Assembly (NCBI GenBank): GCA_020632575.1
Contig: JACKFH010000082.1
Span: forward strand, 1-8,412
Reading direction: 5' to 3'
From: Candidatus Omnitrophota bacterium
GTDB lineage: Bacteria > Hinthialibacterota > Hinthialibacteria > OLB16
Length of the DNA stretch: 8,412 nt
A model generated the notes under the pieces. That model had not been told where the DNA came from, made no database searches, and worked only from the letters and a program-made list of their open reading frames with translations. Below, piece after piece: positions 1 to 5,549 of the stretch. Each line of letters opens with the position of its first letter. Position 1 is the first letter of the stretch. The position numbers and the translations under genes were made by a program.

Positions 1-507
1 GGGAATATGTGGCGGGCCCACCCGGGGAACGATTCCCCCGAGGCCTGGAAGGATTTGCTTGAAACCCTGAGTCGGTTGGTTCCGATCGCCGAGGAGAGCG
101 GGGTCGTTCTTGGAATCGAACCCGAACTCGCCAATGTGATCAACTCCGCGGAAAAAGCGCGAAGGCTTTTGGATGACCTCCAGTCACCCGCCTTGGGCAT
201 CGTCCTGGATGGCGCCAATCTTATCTCGCCAGATCGGATCGCACGGATGGGTGAGATCCTCCGCGGTGCGGTCGACCTATTGGCGGATCGTCTGATCATG
301 GCTCATGCGAAGGATATTCCCAAAGAGTCGGAAGGGAGCCAAGCGGCTGGAAGGGGCGCATTGGATTGGGAGACCTACCTGAAAGCGCTTGGCGAAGTTT
401 CGTTCGAGGGCCCGATCATCTTGCACAATTTGTCTCCCGATGAAGTGAAAGAGAGCCGTAAATTTGTCGAGAATCATTGGAGAAATCTTTGTGAGGGAGG
501 GAGTTGA
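1..507 (+). CDS. Sugar phosphate isomerase/epimerase, xylose-isomerase-like TIM barrel (5' partial)
   Basis: The reading frame is open from the first base, so the gene begins upstream; the ATG at 7 is internal. The visible 168 residues are the C-terminal half to two-thirds of a TIM barrel of the AP-endonuclease-2/xylose-isomerase-like family, which isomerises or epimerises small sugars or hydroxypyruvate using a divalent metal. Family landmarks, numbered from Met at base 7, are a GIEPE strand (Glu38/Glu40), a VLDGANL strand (Asp68), an MAHAKDI strand with the metal-ligand His100, and a G.LDW..YLKALGE.. FEGPI block. The last metal-ligand strand normally reads as an 'ILEN' type sequence with Glu; here it is ILHN (His140), so Glu is replaced by His. 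The gene ends three bases before the next start, so it is probably co-transcribed with the downstream hydrolase. The substrate cannot be read from the sequence. The fold assignment is firm; the exact reaction is not. Confidence 0.85.
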   Translation, partial: GNMWRAHPGNDSPEAWKDLLETLSRLVPIAEESGVVLGIEPELANVINSAEKARRLLDDLQSPALGIVLDGANLISPDRIARMGEILRGAVDLLADRLIMAHAKDIPKESEGSQAAGRGALDWETYLKALGEVSFEGPIILHNLSPDEVKESRKFVENHWRNLCEGGS

Positions 508-510
508 GTC

Positions 511-1311
511 ATGCCATTCTTCGATCATGAGGGAATCCGATTCAATTATGTCACCCATGGCGAGGGGACGCCCATCATCCTGAACCATGGATTGAGCGGG
601 GATCACTCCCAACCGGAGGAGCTTCTCGGTGAGGTGGAGGGTTACCGGACAATTTTTTGGGATTGTCGCGGTCATGGAGAAACGGAGCCGATGGGCCCGC
701 CCGAAGGATTCACTTTTCGAAATTTCGCTCGAGACCTTTGGACGCTCATGGAGGAACTCGACCTGCCCGACGCGGTGGTTGGCGGGATTTCGATGGGGGC
801 GGCCCTCTCCACAAGATTCGCCCTGGATCACCCCGATCGAGTTCGGGCGCTGCTCATCATCCGTCCGGCGTGGCTGGCCTCGCCGAATCCTCCCAACCTG
901 GAAGTGGTTCGAGTCGCGGCGGAGGTTTTGGGAAAGAAAGGGGTGCAAGGCGCCTTGGACCATCACGAGGCCTTTTGCTCCATCCCCGAGGCTTTTCATT
1001 GCACCTTGCAGGCTCAGATCGAAAAGCCAAAAGCGGTCGAGCGGCGGCTCCGTCTTTCCGGAATGTCGGCGTCGTGTCCAATCGGGGATTGGTCCGAAGC
1101 GGAAGCGATCGATTGTCCCACGCTTGTCATCGGTAACGATGACGATCCGGTTCATCCCATGGAATTCGCCGAGACCTGGGCGGAAAAGATCCGTGGAGCC
1201 AAACTCGTTAAAGTCTATTCCAAGAGCGACGACCTCGAGAAACATAACCAAGAGGTTCGACAGGCGATTCTCCAGTTCCTTGAAGAACATGGCATGAGGA
1301 ACCGCGAGTGA
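511..1311 (+). CDS. Alpha/beta hydrolase (enol-lactonase/esterase-like)
   Basis: This is a 266-residue single-domain alpha/beta hydrolase, a normal length for the 3-oxoadipate enol-lactonase/esterase group. An HG oxyanion-hole motif lies near residues 26-27 (LNHGLSGD). The sequence DCRGHGETE at 51-59 is the usual strand-4 region. The nucleophile elbow is GISMG with Ser94. The GNDDDPVHP segment at 208-216 supplies the acid (probably Asp212), and His245 in EKHNQEVRQAILQFL fits the catalytic His near the C-terminus. The triad is therefore complete. No signal peptide is seen, so it should act in the cytoplasm. The ATG at 511 follows a GGGAGG-type ribosome site that lies inside the end of the preceding isomerase gene. 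The stop overlaps the next gene's GTG by 4 bp (GTGA). Being next to a sugar isomerase would fit hydrolysis of a lactone or ester in a carbohydrate pathway, but that is only inference. Confidence 0.88.
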   Translation: MPFFDHEGIRFNYVTHGEGTPIILNHGLSGDHSQPEELLGEVEGYRTIFWDCRGHGETEPMGPPEGFTFRNFARDLWTLMEELDLPDAVVGGISMGAALSTRFALDHPDRVRALLIIRPAWLASPNPPNLEVVRVAAEVLGKKGVQGALDHHEAFCSIPEAFHCTLQAQIEKPKAVERRLRLSGMSASCPIGDWSEAEAIDCPTLVIGNDDDPVHPMEFAETWAEKIRGAKLVKVYSKSDDLEKHNQEVRQAILQFLEEHGMRNRE

Positions 1312-2756
1312 AGAGGACGATTCACTGTGTGTTGGATCGGTTGAGCGGAATTTCACCCTTCCTCGCGAACCGATGTGTTGGACTGCTGCTGGTCGCTTGC
1401 GCACTACTCACGGGTTGCGGGCAAACCCTTATGCCAACACCCGCCATCTATCGTCAGGGCGGCCTCGATCCCTTCGTTTCGGTCCGCCCCGAGGATCGGA
1501 CCAACCTTGTGCCGGTTTATTATGTAACCGACCGAGAGCCGGCGAAAACAGGGGATATTCGGCAATACTACTCGGGCCGTCGAAGTCCGGATTTGCGAGT
1601 GGGTCAAGCTCGGGTCCGCATCGGCTCGCCCGATCTGTCTTGGGAGGAACTCGAACGGGAATCCCGATTGGAGAAAAGAGATCGGAATCCCAAGATCACA
1701 TTGGCCGACGTGATCGAATACGGTCCCCTTTGGACCCGCGAATACAACCGTGATCCAAACCGCCCCGTGGAATTGCCCGAATCCGCCAACCGGAGTCCAG
1801 GCGGACAACGTTTTTTAGCGGAGGTTAACCAGAGGCTTTCGAAATTTGATGAGAAGAATATTTACATTTACATCCATGGATACAAGAACAGTTTCAATTC
1901 CTCGGTCACCCTAGGGGCGCAATTGCACCATTACCTTGGTCGGGATGGGGTCTTCATCAACTACGCTTGGCCCTCACGCGATAAACTGGCTCTATATAGC
2001 GTGGACAAGGGAAACTCGATGTTTTCCGTGCGTAATTTTCGTTTGCTGTTGGAATACTTGGCCGAACGGACCGAGGCCGATCACATTCACATCATTGCCC
2101 ACAGCGCGGGAACTGGGGTCCCCGTCGCGGCTTTCGCCGAAATGAGTCTGTTGGATTTTGAAAAGTCGGCCCAAGAGATTCAGCGAAACCGCAAGATCGG
2201 GAATGTCGTCTTGGCCGCTCCCGATATCGACCTCGAGATCTACATCAACGCCTCCCTCGATGGCAGCAACCGTGTGCCGAAGCGGATGACCCTTTACGCT
2301 TCACGTGAGGATCGGGCGCTGAAGCTGTCGGGTTGGCTTTTCTCCATGGTCCGTCTCGGAAATCCATTCAAAATGATTGGCCCGAAGGAATTGACTGCAT
2401 TGCGAAAGTCGAAAGATCGGGTCGTGGTGGATGTGACTCCGGCGCAATCCCAATATGAAAAATTCCTGGGGCACAGTTATTTTCACGACAACCCCTGGGT
2501 CAGTTCCGATTTGTTTCTGTTCCTGAAAACCGGCTTGGAGGCTCCCGATCGTTGTCTCTCCCCCATCGAGGACGGCGCCATGTGGACCTTTGCGGAGGAT
2601 TACCCGAGCCGGGTCCAACGGATTCGACTACCCGCGGCGAAAGAAGATTTCGCCGAGCCCGCGAGCCGCACGATCCGACCGCTTCCGCCCGTCCAACCCC
2701 GCGGACCGTTGGAAGAGATTGACGTGGAGGGCGGTTCGGTTGGGGGATTTCGATGA
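1308..2756 (+). CDS. Lipid-anchored alpha/beta hydrolase, DUF900-like
   Basis: The product has 482 residues. The N-terminus has basic residues, a hydrophobic stretch (about 23-35) and a lipobox LTGC with Cys37, so it should be a lipoprotein; Gly at +2 would permit outer-membrane sorting. The body matches the DUF900 alpha/beta hydrolase family: YYVTDREPAKTG (71-82), Y-SGRRS-DLR-G (88-99), IYIHGYKNSF (187-196), NYAWPS (218-223), nucleophile elbow AHSAG with Ser266, acid in AAPDID (303-308), and LGHSYFHDNP with His389 as the likely catalytic base. Residues 412-482 form a Pro- and charge-rich tail beyond the catalytic core. The GTG start at 1308 is preceded by GAGGA at 1296-1300 (7-nt spacing) and overlaps the upstream stop (GTGA). 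A GTG at 1329 is possible but would shorten the n-region of the signal peptide. Family members are mostly uncharacterised, so the substrate is unknown; esterase or lipase activity at the envelope is inferred. Confidence 0.87.
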   Translation: MKRTIHCVLDRLSGISPFLANRCVGLLLVACALLTGCGQTLMPTPAIYRQGGLDPFVSVRPEDRTNLVPVYYVTDREPAKTGDIRQYYSGRRSPDLRVGQARVRIGSPDLSWEELERESRLEKRDRNPKITLADVIEYGPLWTREYNRDPNRPVELPESANRSPGGQRFLAEVNQRLSKFDEKNIYIYIHGYKNSFNSSVTLGAQLHHYLGRDGVFINYAWPSRDKLALYSVDKGNSMFSVRNFRLLLEYLAERTEADHIHIIAHSAGTGVPVAAFAEMSLLDFEKSAQEIQRNRKIGNVVLAAPDIDLEIYINASLDGSNRVPKRMTLYASREDRALKLSGWLFSMVRLGNPFKMIGPKELTALRKSKDRVVVDVTPAQSQYEKFLGHSYFHDNPWVSSDLFLFLKTGLEAPDRCLSPIEDGAMWTFAEDYPSRVQRIRLPAAKEDFAEPASRTIRPLPPVQPRGPLEEIDVEGGSVGGFR

Positions 2757-2901
2757 TCGACTGTCGCGCTTCACTCAAATTGAAGAAAACGCTAGACTTT
2801 TTACACCTATATGGGATACTCGTTCTCGGTTCGGATCGGATAATTCAGACGGCCGCCGTCGTTCCGTTCCAGTCGACCTGAAGACCGCGATAAGGATTTC
2901 G
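2757..2901 (+). promoter_or_regulatory. Intergenic region with weak candidate promoter
   Basis: This 145-bp gap lies between the DUF900-type gene and the metallo-hydrolase gene, long enough for a separate promoter. The best pair I see is TAGACT (2793-2798) and GATACT (2815-2820) with a 16-bp spacer, each matching 4 of 6 sigma-70 consensus positions. Its centre is clearly more AT-rich than the flanking genes. An open frame runs upstream from 2902 through this region, but its translation (Arg/Ser-rich) looks like neither family and is not treated as coding. Confidence 0.25.
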
Positions 2902-3804
2902 ATGAAAGTTAAGGTTTGGGGTGTCCGTGGGTCGATTCCCACACCTGGAGAAGCCACCCTCCGCTATGGTGGGAACACCCCTTGTGTTCAAGTCGAAATC
3001 CCCGAAGACCCCCAGTCCAAAAATCGAAATATTCTGATTTTCGATGGCGGCTCGGGCGTCCGGCCCCTCGGAAACGAGATCATGAAATCCCACCCGGAAG
3101 ATGTCCATTTGAACATCCACATCTTTTTCACCCACGTGCATTGGGATCACATTCAGGGTTTGCCTTTCTTTGTCCCGTTATTCAGAAAGAACACAATGAT
3201 CCACTTCTATGGATCGGACGCGGCCAAGCTCGAAGAGACGTTACGACTTCAGATGTACCCCGACATGTTCCCGGTCACCATGGACGATGTGATCTCGCAC
3301 ATCGAGTTTCACACCTACACGGACACACCCGCTCAAGTCGGTCCGGTCCGAGTGATTCGTCAATCGGTTCATCATGGAACGCCGGGACGAGTCGCGGGTC
3401 TCCGGGCGGAATGCGATGGCCAGGCCTTTGTCTACATTCCGGATGTCGAGCCTTATGACTATCGGCCCGATCAGTCGCCCCCATACGATCCGGACAATCC
3501 TGGGGAACAAGCATTGATCAAATTTCTCGACCACGCGGATTTCGTGATTTTCGACACCATGTTTGTGGATGAGAATTACAATCAATTTCGCGGGTGGGGG
3601 CACAGTCCGGCGGAGTACGCGGTCGATGTAGCCGCTCGCGCTGGGGCTAAGCGGCTTGGGTTGTTCCACTACTCGCCCAATTGCTGCGATGACCAGGTCG
3701 AGAAATTAGAAAAGGACATGAGCAAACTCGGCAAGGCCAAAAACATTGAGGTTTTTGGCTCTCGCGAGGGGATGGTGGTCGATTTAGGAAAGGATCCGAA
3801 ATGA
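2902..3804 (+). CDS. Metallo-beta-lactamase-fold hydrolase, PhnP-like group
   Basis: This 300-residue protein belongs to the metallo-beta-lactamase-fold group whose members begin MKVxxWGVRGSIPTPG...RYGGNT, akin to PhnP-type phosphodiesterases and class-II cyclic nucleotide phosphodiesterases. A full two-metal site is visible: HVHWDH at 78-83, His157 or His158 in VHHGTPG, bridging Asp181 in YIPDVEP, and His256 in LFHYSP; GWGHS (His234) is a further family landmark. I chose the ATG at 2902 because the family N-terminus starts there and AAGG lies just upstream (2892-2896). An in-frame ATG at 2590 would add 104 unrelated residues and overlap the preceding gene, so it is rejected. There is no signal peptide, so it is cytosolic. 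The stop overlaps the next ATG (ATGA), which indicates translational coupling to the small lipoprotein. Phosphodiesterase activity is a family expectation; the substrate is unknown. Confidence 0.9.
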   Translation: MKVKVWGVRGSIPTPGEATLRYGGNTPCVQVEIPEDPQSKNRNILIFDGGSGVRPLGNEIMKSHPEDVHLNIHIFFTHVHWDHIQGLPFFVPLFRKNTMIHFYGSDAAKLEETLRLQMYPDMFPVTMDDVISHIEFHTYTDTPAQVGPVRVIRQSVHHGTPGRVAGLRAECDGQAFVYIPDVEPYDYRPDQSPPYDPDNPGEQALIKFLDHADFVIFDTMFVDENYNQFRGWGHSPAEYAVDVAARAGAKRLGLFHYSPNCCDDQVEKLEKDMSKLGKAKNIEVFGSREGMVVDLGKDPK

Positions 3805-4076
3805 GGGGGCGGATTCTACGCATCCTTGGATTCCTATTTATCATGATCTCGACGATTTTCGTCTGCGGTTGCGCACGGGGTTTGGTTAAAGAGGGTCCCA
3901 CCGGAGAGAGCGGCAAAGGGATTGGTCTGAAGATACCGGTGTTGAATTTCGGAAAAAAGGACGCCTATGACGCGGAAAACTTGTCACCCGGCAACCTGAA
4001 AGAAGAGGAGCTGAATCCCTTCCAGCAGTCCGAGGATCGGTCTCCCGCCGATCCGCTCGCAATCGAGGGTCGATGA
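3801..4076 (+). CDS. Small lipoprotein, function unknown
   Basis: The product is 91 residues. The N-terminus (MRGRILRILG, then a hydrophobic run to residue 21) ends in VCGC, giving a lipidation Cys at 24. The Cys at -2 of the lipobox is atypical, so the call is probable rather than certain. After Cys24 the protein is a short, hydrophilic, Gly/Pro/Glu-rich chain with no recognisable domain, likely disordered. Its ATG overlaps the stop of the metallo-hydrolase gene (ATGA), and AGGA at 3791-3794 sits 6 nt upstream. A start at the internal Met15 would remove the positively charged n-region and is less likely. I do not recognise a homologous family. The 4-bp overlap suggests co-translation with the hydrolase, but one should be cytosolic and the other envelope-bound, so a direct partnership is not implied. 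Confidence 0.72.
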   Translation: MRGRILRILGFLFIMISTIFVCGCARGLVKEGPTGESGKGIGLKIPVLNFGKKDAYDAENLSPGNLKEEELNPFQQSEDRSPADPLAIEGR

Positions 4077-4098
4077 ACCTTCATTCCTTGAGGTTCAT
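4073..4098. terminator. Inverted repeat spanning two convergent stop codons (possible bidirectional terminator)
   Basis: ATGAACCT (4073-4080) and AGGTTCAT (4091-4098) form a perfect 8-bp inverted repeat with a 10-nt loop. The + strand stop (4074-4076) is in the left arm, and the - strand stop (complement of 4081-4083) is in the loop. Its position exactly between convergent genes suggests a shared 3'-end hairpin. Neither side has a clear T-run, so it does not look like a standard intrinsic terminator; RNA protection or pausing is an alternative. Confidence 0.4.
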
Positions 4099-4362
4099 GT
4101 AATAACAAAAAGCCAGGAAGATGAATCCAAGGAGACCATAACCGCAAACCCAGACTACATTCATGCCCTCCTGTAAATCCAGGTCGCTGGTGAGCAGGGT
4201 GACCATGGTCCACAGGTAGACCAAAATCCAGGAAACCATTAGGGTTTTCGACCAGTTGCGGTAAGCGGAAAAGGCGAGGATCACCAACGCGATCCCCACA
4301 TAAATGTGGTCGATGCCGTATCGGAGCCACTCTTCTTCCCAAACTGCCAGGAGGACATCCAT
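4081..4362 (-). CDS. Small integral membrane protein, function unknown
   Basis: This 93-residue protein has three predicted membrane helices at about 18-34, 40-57 and 67-89. A short N-terminal segment rich in Trp and Glu (VWEEEW) precedes them. I chose the ATG at 4362 rather than the TTG at 4407 for two reasons: GAGG lies 9 nt upstream of it, and a good promoter places transcription initiation near 4389, which would leave the TTG outside the mRNA. No signature motif or catalytic residue is evident, and I do not recognise the family. It converges on the small lipoprotein gene (4 nt between stops) and diverges from the ABC ATPase gene, so it is a single-gene unit. It is probably a real gene, because it has its own promoter and a coherent membrane-protein hydropathy pattern. 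Confidence 0.72.
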   Translation of the reverse strand: MDVLLAVWEEEWLRYGIDHIYVGIALVILAFSAYRNWSKTLMVSWILVYLWTMVTLLTSDLDLQEGMNVVWVCGYGLLGFIFLAFCYYMNLKE

Positions 4363-4389
4363 TGTTTCCGACCTCGAATTTCTGAGTTT

Positions 4390-4423
4390 GGATTTAGGAT
4401 AGTCCAAAAAGATTGAATGTCAA
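4390..4423 (-). promoter_or_regulatory. Promoter of the small membrane protein gene
   Basis: Reading the - strand, a perfect -35 TTGACA (complement of 4418-4423) is followed after 16 bp by TATCCT (complement of 4396-4401), matching 4 of 6 positions of the -10 consensus. Initiation near 4389 would give a leader of about 27 nt to the ATG at 4362, with the GAGG ribosome site inside it. Confidence 0.5.
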
Positions 4424-4426
4424 GAA

Positions 4427-4447
4427 TATAATTTAAACCCTAATCGT
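4427..4447 (+). promoter_or_regulatory. Consensus -10 and very short leader of the ABC ATPase gene
   Basis: TATAAT at 4427-4432 is a perfect -10 hexamer. Initiation 6-8 nt downstream would fall near 4438-4440, only about 8-10 nt before the ATG at 4448. No purine-rich ribosome site lies in TTTAAACCCTAATCGT, so the gene may be translated from a near-leaderless mRNA. No good -35 is visible at 16-18 bp (sequence around 4403-4410 is CCAAAAA-like), so an activator or alternative promoter could be involved. Confidence 0.4.
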
Positions 4448-5455
4448 ATGATAAAACCGTCTAATCCGGAACAATTGCTTCAGGTAGAGGATCTCAGGAC
4501 CTCGTTCTTCATCAAAGATCGTGAGGTGCGCGCAGTCGATGGCGTGTCATTCGACATCAAACCGGGGGAGGTTCTCGGTCTGGTCGGCGAGAGTGGGTGT
4601 GGGAAAAGCGCCACTTCCCTGTCCATCCTACGGTTGATACCCAATCCTCCGGGGAAGATTGTGGGGGGGAGGATCCTGTACAACGGAGAAGACCTCCTGG
4701 ACTACAGCGAAAAACAGATGCGAGATGTTCGCGGGAATCAGATCTCGATGATCTTTCAGGAGCCGATGACCGCGCTCAATCCCGTTTTCACTGTCGGAAA
4801 TCAGATCGGCGAGGTGTTCCGAGTTCACCGGGGGATGTCCCGCAAGGAGGCGTTCGAGGCGAGTGTGGAGATGCTCGAGCGGGTCCGGATGCCGGAACCC
4901 AGGAAACGGGCCGGCGAGTACCCCCACCAACTCTCGGGCGGGATGCGGCAGCGTGTGATGATCGCCATGGCCTTGGCCTGCGAGCCGGATCTTCTGATCG
5001 CCGACGAGCCGACCACGGCTTTGGATGTGACGGTCCAGGCCCAGATTCTCGCCCTGATCGATCAACTCCGTGTGGAGCGCAACTGCGCGGTCCTGCTGAT
5101 CACCCATGACCTCGGGGTGGTCGCGGAGGTATGTCACCGGGTCGCAGTCATGTATGCCGGGGAGATTGTGGAGGAGAACACGGTCGAACAGATCTTCGCC
5201 GATCCGAAACACCCCTATACACAGGGGCTGATCAAGTGTGTCCCCCGAGTCGACGAGGTCCGTCCGAGGAAACTCTATACGATACCCGGCACGGTCCCCA
5301 GCGCGGGGGAGGAGATCCAGGGGTGCCGATTCGCCCCGCGTTGCGAGTTCCGGATGCCCGAATGCACGAAATACTTTCCCGAACTGAAACCGCTCCAGGA
5401 TTCGGGGGGAACGGTCCGTTGTTTTCTTCATCACCCGCCCCCCTCCCAAGAATGA
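4448..5455 (+). CDS. Oligopeptide/dipeptide-type ABC transporter ATP-binding protein (OppD/DppD family)
   Basis: The 335-residue length is typical of OppD/DppD, the ATPase subunit that powers inner-membrane import of peptides, nickel or similar solutes. All ATPase motifs are intact: Walker A GESGCGKS (47-54, Lys53), Q-loop MIFQEPMTALNP (Gln104), signature LSGGMRQ (162-168), Walker B LLIADE (182-187, Glu187) with the TTALD D-loop, and switch His220 in LLITHD. The C-terminal oligopeptide-transporter extension is present: DPKHPYTQGL, IPGTVPS, and cysteines 293, 299, 306 and 325 in the GCRFAPRC...PEC...RC arrangement of this subfamily. The start is the only ATG before the conserved LLQVEDLRTSF block; it has no ribosome site but sits just after a TATAAT. 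No permease, OppF partner or substrate-binding protein is adjacent, so it must work with subunits encoded elsewhere or be a remnant of a larger operon. The substrate is not determinable. Confidence 0.93.
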   Translation: MIKPSNPEQLLQVEDLRTSFFIKDREVRAVDGVSFDIKPGEVLGLVGESGCGKSATSLSILRLIPNPPGKIVGGRILYNGEDLLDYSEKQMRDVRGNQISMIFQEPMTALNPVFTVGNQIGEVFRVHRGMSRKEAFEASVEMLERVRMPEPRKRAGEYPHQLSGGMRQRVMIAMALACEPDLLIADEPTTALDVTVQAQILALIDQLRVERNCAVLLITHDLGVVAEVCHRVAVMYAGEIVEENTVEQIFADPKHPYTQGLIKCVPRVDEVRPRKLYTIPGTVPSAGEEIQGCRFAPRCEFRMPECTKYFPELKPLQDSGGTVRCFLHHPPPSQE

Positions 5456-5486
5456 CGGATTTAGAGCAGACTCCTCGGCTAATCCG
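5456..5486 (+). terminator. Weak hairpin after the ABC ATPase gene
   Basis: CGGATT (5456-5461) and AATCCG (5481-5486) can pair, with an inner AGC/GCT pairing (5465-5467 with 5478-5480) across a 3-nt bulge. It starts directly after the stop codon. The following sequence CGTTTAAT has only a poor T-run, so termination is uncertain. The rest of the gap to the transporter start (5487-5549) holds no convincing promoter. Confidence 0.25.
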
Positions 5487-5549
5487 CGTTTAATCCCTTG
5501 TGCGGTCTCTATGTTTTGAATCTCGAATCCCGAAAGTGGAGGAAGATGG

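Noticed and set aside
277..1404. Long antisense open frame (375 codons, - strand) opposite the isomerase and first hydrolase
   Set aside because: It lies wholly opposite two well-supported genes, its translation has no recognisable domain, and such shadow frames are common in GC-rich DNA.
2590..2901. Extension of the metallo-hydrolase to an upstream ATG at 2590
   Set aside because: It would overlap the preceding gene by about 167 bp, and the added residues match nothing in the family; the ATG at 2902 has a ribosome site and the family N-terminus.
4363..4407. TTG start at 4407 for the small membrane protein
   Set aside because: The predicted promoter overlaps this TTG and would start transcription downstream of it; the ATG at 4362 has a ribosome site.
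5489..5515. Possible promoter for the transporter (TTTAAT with TATGTT)
   Set aside because: The spacer is only 15 bp and both hexamers are poor; co-transcription from the ABC ATPase gene is equally likely.
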